From positions 2,083,244-2,147,243 of the forward strand of contig JAJKFL010000012.1 of NCBI GenBank assembly GCA_021186555.1: a stretch of DNA of 64,000 nucleotides, read 5' to 3'. Shown one piece after another: positions 12,101 through 26,000 of the stretch. Position 1 is the stretch's first letter, and each line of letters opens with the position of its first letter. Both the position numbers and the translations under genes were made by a program. The DNA comes from Reticulitermes speratus. Its lineage: Eukaryota > Arthropoda > Insecta > Blattodea > Rhinotermitidae. Below the pieces are notes generated by a model that worked only from the letters and a program-made list of their open reading frames with translations, was not told the origin of the DNA and searched no databases.

Positions 12101-15100
12101 TATCATTCCACCAATGCTCCATACTCATTCATTACATCTACCACCACGCTTGTATAATGTTTTTCTCCCAGTACTTCAGTTTTCCCCTGTCAGTATCATT
12201 CCACCAATGCTCCATACTCATTCATTCATCTACCACTGACGCTGTGTAATGTTTTTCTCCCAGTACTTCAGTTTCCCCTGTCAGTATCATTCCACCAACG
12301 CTCCATACTCATTCATACATCTACCACCAACGCTGTATAATGTTTCTCTCCCAGTACCTCAGTTTTCCCCTGTCAGTATCATTCCACCAATGCTCCATAC
12401 TCATTCATTCATCTACCACTGACGCTGTGTAATGTTTTTCTCCCAGTACTTCAGTTTTCCCCTGTCAGTATCATTCCACCAATGCTCCATACTCATTCAT
12501 TCATCTACCACTGACGCTGTGTAATGTTTTTCTCCCAGTACTTCAGTTTCCCTGTCAGTATCATTCCACCAAGGCTCCATACTCATTCATACATCTACCA
12601 CCAACGCTGTATAATGTTTCTCTCCCAGTACCTCAGTTTTCCCCTGTCAGTATCATTCCACCAAAGCTCCATACTCATTCATACATCTACCACCAACGCT
12701 GTATAATGTTTTTCTCTCAGTACTTCAGTTTTCCCCTGTCAGTATCATTCCACCAATGCTCCATACTCATTCATACATCTACCACTGACGCTGTGTAATG
12801 TTTTTCTCCCAGTACTTCAGTTTTCCCCTGTCAGTATCATTCCACCAATGGTCCATACTCATTCATTCATCTACCACTGACGCTGTGTAATGTTTTTCTC
12901 CCAGTACTTCAGTTTTCCCCTGTCAGTATCATTCCACCAATGCTCCATACTCATTCATACATCTACCACCAACGCTGTATAATGTTTCTCTCCCAGTACT
13001 TCAGTTTTCCCCTGTCAGTATCATTCCACCAATGGTCCATACTCATTCATTCATCTACCACTGACGCTGTGTAATGTTTTTCTCCCAGTACTTCAGTTTT
13101 CCCCTGTCAGTATCATTCCACCAATGCTCCATACTCATTCATACATCTACCACCAACGCTGTATAATGTTTCTCTCCCAGTACTTCAGTTTCCCCTGTCA
13201 GTATCATTCCACCAATGCTCCATACTCATTCATACATCTATCACAGACGCTGTATAATGCTTCTCTCCCAGTACTTCAGTTTTCCCCTGTCAGTATCATT
13301 CCACCACTGCTCCATACTCATTCGTTCATCTATCGCCAATGCTATGTAAATGGTAGCAGTTGACAATGTCACTAAATAACACACTTGAAAATACACTTGC
13401 CTGCATTGTTCATGTTACATGGCCAACAGTAGTGTCATCAGAAAATACTGGAATGAAGTCCCAGACATCCAAGAGTGTCTGCGTTAAGCAGCGTGTACTG
13501 TGGTGACTGCTTGCTGTTGTGCCAGCAGTTGGTACTGGGCTGGTAGAGTATAAATGCAGTGTGTGGCTATGTCACTTGTGACATCAACACCAGGTGATGC
13601 AGCTGCCTCTGACACACTGGACTCACATGGTTCATCACATGAGGAGACTTCATTTTACTGACATATTAGTTCCATAGTGAGACATCCTTCACTGTTTTGT
13701 GTGTATTCAAAAATACTTGGCTGCTGAAATAGCTGGATCACCAAATCAAGCTCATAGCAGCAGACTAAAATTTTTGAGATTTGAGCTTATGACCACAGAG
13801 TTGTAGAGGATTCAAGTCTTGCGATTTAATACTGTGTTGCTGGGTGAGTGGTTCACAACATTGCGAAAGATAATGCTTTCATCTTCAGGGTCAAGCAGTC
13901 TCAGAAGGCACTAAAATCATTCAAAATATGGGAAGTCGGTCACCAAATGACACAGCATCACCTTGCACAAGACGTGAATCAAAGTAGAATTTCATTGGTG
14001 ACCTTGTTAACTGAACCAGATTTTTTTTCAATCAGGGATGTAGTTCAAGTACTGAGGAAGGTGACTGTGATAGTCCGGTACTTTGCAGTTTATCAGAATT
14101 GCACATACTGTATGTACTTGACTCTCCATATAAGATAACTCCTCCCTCACTCCTTAGTTTTCAGGAAGATCCGTATACAGAAACTATTTAACCTTTAAAA
14201 ACTCACTGATGCCTTTAGTCATTACTGGATGTAATGCCGAGTGGCCCAACATTGGCCTACATTGTGACAAACATGAACTAGTACAATCGTCTTCGCATTT
14301 AACTCTGGGCCACTGGAGTGTAATGGCCATTAAACATTGATACTCAAAAGAATAACATTGTACGTGATTTTAAGGCATCCACCCCTTTTATCAGATGATG
14401 AATTAGGGAAAATTCTTGTCTTATATTTGGGTAAGTACAGTACTTAATTTGTGTGCAGGCTCTGGAGGCCGAGCTTCTGTCCCGGGAGCCAGTAGTGCAG
14501 GCACTGGTAGGGAGAGCACAGAGAATGGTTCGTAGCGGACACTTTGCAGCGTCTCGCATTGAGGCCTGCAGCACTGAGCTTACAGAGAAGATGGGTCACC
14601 TACGTGATCTTGCCAGTGTGCGACGCCTGCGCCTTCTTGATGCAGTGGAGTCACAGATGGTGAGTGCAGGTTGGAGCTAGTTGAACTTGTGTCATTGAGT
14701 CACATATGGTGAGTGCAGGTTGGAGCTAGTTGAACTTGTGACATTGAGTCACAGAGGGTGAGTGCAGGTTGGAGCTAGTTGAACTTGTGACATTGAGTCT
14801 CAGATGGTGAGTGCAGGTTGGAGCTAGTTGAACTTGTGACATTGAGTCTCAGATGGTGAGTGCAGGTTGGAGCTAGTTGAACTTGTGACATTGAGTCTCA
14901 GATGGTGAGTGCAGGTTGGAGCTAGTTGAACTTGTGACATTGAGTCTCAGATGGTGAGTGCAGGTTGGAGCTAGTTGAACTTGTGACATTGAGTCTCAGA
15001 TGGTGAGTGCAGGTTGGAGCTAGTTGAACTTGTGACGTTGAGTCACAGATGGTGAGTGCAGGTTGGAGCTAGTTGAACTTGTGACATTGAGTCACAGATG

Positions 15101-17041
15101 GTGAGTGCAGGTTGGAGCTAATTGAACTTGTGACATTAATTAGTCACAAATATTGAATGCTGATTTGAACTAATTTAGTTTGTCACATTAACACCATATC
15201 TATTCACTGTACATACCATCTTTGACTGACAAGAACAGCTATGACCTTGACAGCATGTGTAGGGTCCTTTATTTTCCTTGCAGAAAAAACGTACAGGTCC
15301 TGTCAAAAACGTATGTGTTTATCACTGCATGTATCACTTTCCATTGGTTGCCATTTGTTAAGTGTTCAGTTTATAATGAGTGTAAAGTCGAATTTATGCT
15401 CAGCTGTAACCAGAGAGAACACAATAAAAAATAATAATATTAACTTTTATATACAAGACATAACTGCACTTCAGTCCAATATTTTTACCTGAAATACATC
15501 AGTTTCTGGGCATGAGCATGCAACAACAGTCTGACTTTCCTCTGTGCCCCCACTTCTAAGGTCAGGGCTCTTCTTGTGAGTTGACAACAGTACTTATTGT
15601 TAATGTGTGTTTATTGCCGTAGTTCTATGCAGAAGCAAATGAGGCGGTGACATGGATCCGAGAGAAGTGGCCTTTGCTGACATCGAGTGACTTCGGGAAG
15701 GATGAGGACTCAGCACAGTCACTGGCAAAGAAGCTGGAGGGTGTGGAGCGTGATTTGAGTCAGTTCCAGCACACCATTGGCAAGTTGGCCAAACTGTCAC
15801 AGGGACTGGTGGACCGCAGGCACTTTGATAGCCACAACATAACTGCCAAGCAGGTAGCCTGTCTGTATATGAAGTGACAAATTTTATGTGAATTGTAAGA
15901 TGCCAGGCTGCTGGGGTGTGAGGCTACACCATTGGGTGAGTTGTCACTGACGTTTTGGAGGAACTACGTGTCCGATGACACAGGAAGACTTGCATGTCCA
16001 GCAACAGCAGTGTGAGATTATCAAATCTTGTCTTGCATGAATCAACTGTAAATTATTGTCATGGTATTTATGGTACTGCTTTAACGTGAACTTACTCAGT
16101 GTACATGTACACACGTTCGGTCAGCATCAGTATACATGTACACACGTTCAGTCAGCATCAGTATACATGTACACACGTTCAGTCAGCATCAGTATACATG
16201 TACACACGTTCGGTCAGCATCAGTATACATGTACACACGTTCAGTCAGCATCAGTATACATGTACACACATTCGGTCAGCATCAGTATACATGTACACAC
16301 GTTCAGTCAGCATCAGTATACATGTACACACGTTCAGTCAGCATCAGTATACATGTACACACGTTCAGTCAGCATCAGTATACATGTACACACGTTCAGT
16401 CAGCATCAGTATACATGTACACACGTTCAGTCAGCATCAGTATACATACACCTTTGTATTTCTGATATTCTGACTACATGTTTCAGTTGTCAACAGCCTT
16501 CTTAAGGCAGTTCATTAAGTTATGTATAAATCATTACATTCTTACATTGCCAATTCTGTAACACTGTGATCCCACATGATTACACAGAAGTGACATAAAA
16601 CCATAAATCCTTACATATGTGTATGCATAGTAAAAATAATGCTCCAAGTTGTGTGCTATGATTGAGGTTGAACCTCTGCAGCATTTCAATTGTCATGTTG
16701 TTGGTTGTCTTTGTTTCTTTCTATTTCTATCCATTCACCAAATAGTGAATTTGAATTTCTGATGAACTGAGTGAGTTTTCTCTTAATTTATTTGTGTTGC
16801 CTTTTTGGTACTTGCCTTTAGATTTTATTAGACCTCATTAAATGTTTTTTGTGTGTGACTTGGGAAATGTGGGCATTGTGTTAACATTTGCTTTTTTCTG
16901 TTATTTGTGTTGTATTGCAGCAGACATGTGGACCAGTAGGGACAGATGGTGCCCAGTAATAGTGATTGTCTGTTTCTTGAAAAAGTGTATTTATATGCCC
17001 ATAAAATGCCCCCATGTTTTTGAAGTAAAAGTGTGTGTGTG

Positions 17042-17097
<56 letters not shown>

Positions 17098-20000
17098 TAT
17101 ATACCCTAGAAGATAATTTGCACAAGAATTGTAACGCAATGTCAAGCACAGTGTTGCATCTTCCCTTCTCAAAGACGGTTCATTGCAGTTCATGGGCATG
17201 TAAGGAAATTTTGTTTTTGAAAAACAACAAAGCACACTTCTTTAAAATACTGAAATATATTCTTCTGGATATTGTGTACAGATCAGCTGATGATGGCTTA
17301 CAATTGAGTTGGAACATGAGCTATGCTATGAAACAGAAAAAAAAAAAAATTTGTCAGTAAATGTTGTGGTAGATGAATGTGTCCCTTCATTTGATCTTGG
17401 AAACAACTTTTTTGTGGTGTGAGTGATGGCATGCTGCAAGATATTGTGTCTTCTGTAGAGGGCAGGCAGTGACAGTGAGGTGCACATCATACAACCCCAA
17501 ACACACAAAACTCATGCTTTGTCATGGCCATGGAATGATTTTGCAGGCTCAGATAGAGGCACAGTTCTCCGAGCTGCAGTTGCTTGCCTCCCAGCGATCG
17601 TCTCGCCTGGGTGAGTCACTCAAGCTGTACCGGTTCTTGCGGGAAGCTGATGAGGTGGCAGAATGGATGGGGGACCAGACAGCATTGGCAGCTTCGGAGG
17701 ACTATGGTCGTGATGTGGAGCATGTGGAACTGCTGATCCAGACATTCGACTCCTTCCTCTCCAGCCTGGCTGCTAGTGGGGGACGTGTCACCTCGTGCAT
17801 CTCAACAGGTCATGCCCTCATTGCAGAGGGGAACCCTGAACGTGAACGGATCCAGGCTAAGCTAGATGACACACGGCAGCTGTGGGAGGACTTGAGAGAG
17901 CTCGCACATGCACGGCAAGAGGTGAGTCATGGTTCTACCACTAGAATAAGGATTTGTGGTGAAGTGCATGAACACATTATGCTTGCTGTTTGTCTGTCTT
18001 GAGACAGATTGTCTCTTTCACAGGTTTTGCTAATGTAAGCAAAAAATAAGGGCTGCTGTTTACTAGGCAGTCATTACAAAATTGCTGAGAGGGATGGGCA
18101 TAATTAAGTTGCTAGAAGTTTCAATTCTTCTGGGATATGATGATGCATCATTGGGTGTTTAATTTGCAAAGCTTTGAAGGTCGTAAAGTCTGCGTATTTA
18201 GGGTTAAGCAGCTCCTCAAAATGTTGTGGGGACTTAAGATCTTGCACCTTTTTAGAAGTGGCCTTGTTTTATGACTCGATGCCTTGAAATTACCAACCCT
18301 GGCCATGGCAGTGTGTGTTGAAAGATTATATGTGGTGGTATATGTTTCGAGATTATGATGCAGAACACATGGAATTATAATGCTGTGATATTTGTAACAA
18401 CAAAACATGTTTTTGTAAATTCCATATAGTATGTTTGATCATAACAATAATTTTGGCTGTTTTGTATCGGCTTGGGAGTGGGTCTGTCACATTACGGGAA
18501 GAACACAGGCTGAGGGTGTTCGAGAATGTGGTGCTGGGAAAGATATTAGGGCCTAAGAGGGAGCAAGTGACAGGAGACTGGAGAAAACTACGTAATGAGG
18601 AGTTTCATGAACTGTACTCCTCACCAAATGCTATTCAGGTGATGAAATCATGGAGGATGAAATGGCATGGCTTTTGGCTTATCTGTTGGAGAAAAATGCA
18701 TACAAGGTTTTGGTGGTGAAGTCAGATGGAAGTCCTGTGCATAGGTGGGAGGATAAAATTAAAATTGAGCTTAAAGGAAATAATTTGGGGAGGATGTGGA
18801 ATGTATTGATGTGGCTCAGGATAGGGACAAGTGGTAGGCTTTTGTGAAAAAGGTCATGAACATTTTGGCTCGTTAAAATTTCTTGACTAGCTGAGGAATG
18901 TTACCTTCTTGAGGATGAGTTATGTAGTTAATAAGTTTAATAGTTAAGATAATTAAATGGAGTCGGAAACTTTATATCAGGGTTTACTGCAATTCAATTT
19001 ACGCATAAGTGTTAACTTTTGTGCCATGTTGCAGGCCCTGGCCGGAGCAAAACAGGTGCACGTGTTTGACCGTCGAGCAGATGAGACTATAGGGTGGATA
19101 CAGGAGAAGGATGCTGCTTTATCAGGTCAGGGATACGGGCAGGACTTGGAGACGATACAGGCTCTTGTACGGCAGCACCAAGTGTTTGAGACTGATCTTG
19201 CTGCTGTGAAGGAACAGGTATGTCACTGTCAGCACACTGCTGCTGTTCACAGCAATTCAGGTATATACTTAATGTGTCATTGAAAGTTACACAGTGCTGT
19301 ATACATGCGAGCTACAGCTTGATGTTGATAAACTAAAAATGGAGGAGATGACGTGACTAAGTTTCCAGGCTTCCACTGATGCATTGGTGGTTCACTGTTA
19401 GAAGGAACAAGCAGAGCTCACTGTGTGGTGTACAAATTTGAAAGATGATCTACCATGCACTGTGTCTGTTCACTCATGCTGTCCATCAGCTGTCTGCCAT
19501 GCACTGTATATACAGTTTGATTTGTCACTTGTAATGTTACCTACAGCTTGACCGGTACCTTGCAATAACTACCCGATCACTCTTATATCATTTTGTTAAC
19601 ATTCTGTATGTAACATTTATATCTTGGATTAACAATATAGTTTAAGATATGAGCCTGATGGGATGTGTCACTGTGTCACTGGTTGTGTACTTGCTGATGT
19701 TTCTTCCTCTTCAGGGTCAAGCAGCCCAGGCAGTCTTGTTGAACTGCTTGACCGTGAAGAAACTATACACTCAGTGACATTGGTGTGAGAACATCATATC
19801 GTGCAACACTGTAGTTCTTGTGTTATGATCTTGGAATAACAGAGCAGGGGTGACACTACCACCTTGACAGTGCAGTACGGACTGTGATGTGACAGCACCA
19901 AGTGACACTACCACCTTGACAGTGCAGTACGGACTGTGATGTGACAGCACCAAGTGTTTGAGACTGATTGTGTTGGCATTAAGGAGCAGGTGTGACTTTG

Positions 20001-23000
20001 CAGGAATGTGTGATGCTGACAAACAGTATATTTTTTATAGGTTGAGTCAGTGACTGAGGAGGCTGGACGGTTGGCATCATTGTTCCCAGATGCACGGGAA
20101 CATATTGCAGTGAAGCATGAAGATACACTAGATGCGTGGGGAGACCTCCTGGAGAAATCAGCACAGCGCCGAGACAAATTGCAACAGGCAGAACAACTGC
20201 AGGCCTACTTTGATGAGTATCGGGATCTGATGTTAGTATGAGTTCAGTGATGTCTCATTTTAACGAACATCGGAATGACGAAACTAAGTGCAACAGAATT
20301 TTTCTTCTGGCCTTACCAGTTGACTGTATATCTTTACATAAAACTGTTTCACTTTTCAGATATAGTGAAACTCTCTTAAGATGTTTGTGAAAATTCCAAG
20401 AAAATCTGACTTCTTAAGTGGGAAATGTCTTAAAGGGGTAGGACCGAAAAGTTATATTTTATATTTTTTTTTTTTATTTTTTTGTGAAGTTACTGCATAT
20501 GTATGCTGAATTTGTATAATTTGCAGCTCTCTTAACACATTCTCACCTGTATCTGACCATCTAACCATTTTGTCTGTAACCTTTCATTCACAATTTTATT
20601 TACATCTTTAACTATATTCTCACTGACTTTTCATTCGCAAGTTCAGGTTTCATTCCAGCTGTTTACTTTTCCTTTAAATATTTGTCAAGCGTGGGTTGTC
20701 TTGCTCCTTTTTCAAAAACAGTTGCAGTATACATCTTCAGATACCATAGGCTTTGAACTACATGCACTGGGACATCTGTGTTGCTTTGCAGAAAATGTCG
20801 TACTTATCCAAGACCATAAGGGGTGGTCAGTAGTTCCAGTCACTTTCACTAACTCTGCAGTGTCTTGAATTTATTTTCTGGAATTGCTGCTGTAACTTAT
20901 CTGCACACAGTCACCACAAATTTTTCACAATCACGCTACACCACGATGCATTTATGTTACTGCCGATAAATTATGTTTAAACAAGTTGTCACGTGCGAGC
21001 ACCCACGCATCTGGCGTCAGACTGCTGTCCCCCAGCGGGGTGGCTTCCACCTATGCATGGCTTTCGCGCCAGCAAGGTGGAACCCTGGATGGTGTCTGAT
21101 AGCGTGCCTAAACGTCTTCAAATGTTATTGGCTGCCTGAGTTCCGTCGTAGTGCCCAGCCAGTTGAAGTGGCAAGTCAGCTTCCCCATGCCAGCGTTGCC
21201 AAATGCAGGCTCATGCAGGTCACGGAACAGCTAGGATAGGCTTCCAGCCCCCCAATACAATATTTCGGTTGTCGTGATGGAAGAGCGACAGAGACCGAGT
21301 AGTGGGGACTGACTGTAGTCTCTGCATTGTGGGAGAAATATAACACCGCTGCTCCATGAGGTTGCTTTATTCTGCTGTGTGAAACTTGCGGAAATGACCT
21401 TGGAGATTAACCTATATGAACTGAAACGGGCAAACAAAATTGTTTGATTGTCAATTTTTGTTACTTCTTAGGGGGGAAATTTTCTTATGTGGGGACATAT
21501 TAAAAGTGCAGTGTGTAATGTTAATCAAATGGGAGAATTTTGGTGCTTTTTTATTCTGACGTCTTAGGCGGGAAAACATCTTAACCGGGGACGTCTTAAG
21601 CGAGTTTCATTGTATCATTGTAACAAAAATTACAGTTTAAGACACTAAAAATCCATCCTGCTAAAAAAAATGTATTATCGGTATAACAAAATTTGTAAGA
21701 AACAAAATCAAACAACACAACACACACTTTACCCATGCTCCTGCTTCATGTGCAAGACAGAGAGGGGAAAGAGGGAAGAATTGCAAAGGATTGTGAGGTA
21801 TGCTCATTACACAGGACTGCAAGAATGTGCATACGTCATGGCCACGGTGTCTTGTGGGAGAAATCGCATGAACAAAAAAGTCTTTAAGATATAAACCCAT
21901 TCCGTTTCACCCGCAACACACGAGTGCCAGCCCAGCACGCATTTCGCACTGCTGCTGTGGAACATCATGTAATGCATGTTTATGTATAGGCATATACTTA
22001 ACACACAAAATCCATGCTGTGAGACAAACCACTTGAATATTTAGTTAGTAACCACTGCTGATTCAGTGTGAGGTCACACACACACATTGGTGCAAACATC
22101 CATAGCTCCATAACCACTGAATTTGACCTTTTTCTGTGGAATTTGTGACTGGGAATGACTTCTTACATAAGATTCCAAAATTAAGACATTAAGTCATGAA
22201 TCATTTTGTGAGATTTGAGGTTCTCACAGGGGTGTTTGTGATGATGCATGTCTTCTGGGATGTTATGTTGTTGGGTACACAGTGTCACATCCCAGGCACC
22301 AGGTCACAACGGCTCCTAGATAATTTGTTGTTGTGCCAATAATTTCAGAAACACGTACTGTAAATTAATCTCTTTTAAAAAAAACCGGTTAACAAGCACT
22401 TCATCACTAAACAGCTGTCTCATCGCCACCTCCAAATAGTTGTAACTACCAAAATCAGCTTAGCATAATATGAAAGTATCCAGAAGGAAGAGTAAGCATC
22501 TTTGCTGAGTTGGTGATGAAGACTGAGCAAAGGATAAAGAGAGCAGGACATGATGGGGTTGTGCTGTGCTGTGCTGTGCTGTGCTTGGTACTGGTCAAGT
22601 TAATTTGTTTGTAATGTTGAATAATGGGTTTTAATATTAAACTTCTTTTTTCAATGTATTATAAGGATTTTAGTTTATTATGTTGATAGTTTGTGCTTGT
22701 CTTGATGTTTTGGTAAATAATTTATAAAAGTGGTATCATTTCATAACAATATTCTCAGCATGTGTGTGAACATATTATGATGTATTAGACATACACACAC
22801 AATACAGCAAGAGCCGTAGTGGAAGGTTTACGTTTGTTAGTTGTTGGAACATAAATCCACAGACAAAGAAAAGGTCTGGCTCCTAAATTTTTCAGCTGGC
22901 TCCTAGAATCAAAGAAAATTTTGTCATGCCCTGGTGAATGTACTGTTAAGAAATTTACATTGCAAATAATTTTTCTTGCTGAAATTAAGTTGTCGTTAAG

Positions 23001-26000
23001 GCTGTATTTGCTGTGTCGCCATTACAGTTTGCATGCAAGTATGGAGCACAGAATGCTTACTGAAGTCTTGGGCACTGTTACAGGGCATGGATAAATGAGA
23101 TGATAGCAAAGGTGACAGCCCCTGACCTAGCCCAGGATGTGCCCGGAGCTGAGGCACTGATAGTGCGTCATAAGGAACACCGTGCTGAAATTGATACCCG
23201 AACAGATGCATTTACTAAATTTTCTCAGACAGGTCACAAACTTATAGCAGAGGGTCATTTTCTGGCACATGAGGTTGAGGAGAAGATCAGCGTTCTGGAG
23301 ATACGCAAGCAGCTGCTACGTGACACCTGGGCACGACGCAAGGCCATCTACGATCAGAACCTGGACACACAGGTAAAATGTTGCGCAGTTGGACTGTCAG
23401 AACACTGGACCATGACTGCATTTTATTGACACATTGGTCATTTTGCAGGTGTTCAAGAGGGATGCTGATTTGCTGGAGAACTGGATTGTATCCCGAGAAC
23501 CACTGCTGCATGATGGGAAGATGGGTGAGACACTTGCACAAGTAGAAGACCTGATACGCAAGCATGAGGACTTTGAGAAGACAATTGAAGCTCAGGAAGA
23601 AAAGTTCAGTGCCCTGCGTCGTGTCACCATGGTTAGTTTGTACTTTGTGTTTGTTTCTGTTTTAGCAACTGCTACCACGTTGCGTTGTTCTAGTGCAAAG
23701 TTGGCCTGTGTGTAGATCTGTGTTTTTGTATGTACCTTTACTAAGGAGTTCCATCACAATGTGGGAAAGCACATTTTTCTGACAGTTTAAGCACTGTGAG
23801 TCAGTGAAAATTTTAAAATTTAGAGCAGAGTCAGAGTGGCCTTGCTGTTTTTCAGCATACTGCCTGATGTGTTTAATGCATGTACTCCAGTTAAATGAAT
23901 TCCAAAAGCTTCTGACGATGGTATATAACATGGAGAACTAATTGTCTTCTGGACGTTGTCCATCGTCCGGATAAAATATTATAATATAAAATCACGACGT
24001 TTCGGAAGCTGGTTCTTTTTCTGCGTCTCAATCACTGGAGTGCTTATATACCATCATCAGAACCTTTTAGAATTTATTTGAATAACTAGCGACGCTCCTC
24101 ATCCCCCTTGCTTGCCTCGCGTCGCTACTTGTGACTGCCATATCTTTGGGGCACTCAAGGAGGTTCTTACTGGAAAAGCTTTCCAATGTAATGAGAAGAG
24201 CAGAAAGCGTTCCTCAAGTGGCTGTGCGTGCAGCCAGAGGAATTGAGGCATTGGTGAAGTGCTAGAGGACTTGCACTGAATGCAGTGGGGACAGTGCTGT
24301 ACTGAACCTCTCTGCCCTAGATAAGCTGATAAGAAATTTTTAAGGGTTTCATTTGACTAATCCTTCTACATTGAATTTATGTTGCTTTGGAGGTATTCAC
24401 AAATAACAGGAACAGTAATGGAGTGAACATGCCAGAAGTGTTATGACCTGTCGACATTTCCTAACTTACTTTTCTTATAATGAGATATTTTAACATGCAT
24501 GTTTCCAAAGATATGTACATTTTCTTTATGCTAAAACCATTAATAGTTAAGAACTCTTGGTAGAAATCCAGCTACATTGCTAGTCCTGTGCAGTGACAGT
24601 TAATGTTGTTGTACAAGAAATGTGTTTTGGAACTGTGAGCGGACGCTAAATGCCTTATTTTGTTGTGATTTCAGTTGGAGGAAGCATTCCAGAAACAACA
24701 ACAAGATGAAATAGCTGCACGCCAGGCTGAAAAGGAACGTGTAGAACGTGAACGCATTGAGGCCAGGAAGAGGCGAGAGGTGCAGCGCATTACAGAGGTG
24801 TGATCCCGTTTTTCGTCCCTTCAGTAATAAAATCCCATTCTGCATGTCCATGTCTGTGGATTTTTTTCTCCCACTTTGAGGTGGTTCATGTCTTTCATTG
24901 GACATTCAAATTGTGTTTGGCATCGCGATGTTTCAGTCTGCAGTTTAATACAGTGTTTCCTGGATACAAAGTTTGCAGATACAATGTTTTGCCACATAGG
25001 AAGTTAGATTTTTGAGTTCCTGCCAAAATGTCTGTAAGAGCAGTGTTAAATTTTGTTGCACATAAAGTTCTGGTGTAATAGGTATTCCCATTTTAGAAGT
25101 CCAGTTTTTTGGATTTTTCTATAAGAATCTCCATTTAATACTTTTTAAAGGCTTTACAACCATTATTCATTTCTTGATGGTCTAACTGAACTGTAGTCGA
25201 TAATTGATTGGCGACCGCTGTGTTGCCTGTGTGTGACCAATCAGCTATGTGTTTTTGATTTGACAGTTTTTGTTACTCATTTTGTACTAACTGAAGCATA
25301 TCACAGAAATGTTGCAACAGAGTTTCAGCTTCAAATGTAGTTTTTATGATTTTATTTCAGTATTTAATAATAATGCGCTGTTTGCTAATGGGCACTGAAG
25401 ACTTGTTTAGTGAGATGGTGAGATAATTGAAGAAAATGCACCTGTGCCAACAATGAATGAATGTGAACTCATATTTGTTAGGTGGTCTATTTTGACTTGA
25501 GTGTTATGAATTTTTCTCTCACACTAAAGTACCAGGATGTCCAAGTTGCCCTGATAATACACATGTGTGCTGTTTATAATTGAAATATTTTGAAATAATT
25601 GCTTGGGATCATATTACAAAAGTGGATCCATAAAACAGAATGTAGATTTCATGGTTCCCTTAGAGAATTCTTATAGTAGGGTTACTTTTGTGAAGTCCCT
25701 GTCATTTTACATCTTAACCTTTAGTGTCGGTTTCACCAACTGCCCAGACAAGTACTGATTACATGTGACAAAATGAGCAACAGTAGTTCTCACTGTACTC
25801 ACAGTGCAAGTGACAGCAGCTCCTCACATTCATAGTAGTGTAACCTGACCTTACACTCCTCCAACATCAGTCACATGACATCAGCCTATACTCATCTGAC
25901 CTAATGCCAGGGGCTCTATGAAAGTAATGCTGCTATATGCATCTTGTGCCCAAATGTTATGAGACAGAACACCAAAGGCAGTGGGTGAAAAGTTGCATGC

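Noticed and set aside
8764..13363. Series of plus-strand ORFs with repeated FSFP/SIIPP strings
   Set aside because: All are frames of the expanded SINE array.
16056..16505. Three overlapping repeat ORFs
   Set aside because: 31-bp array open in all three frames; not coding.
16842..17360. 172-aa ORF with a poly-Phe tract
   Set aside because: Generated by the (GT)n/poly(T) run in an intron.
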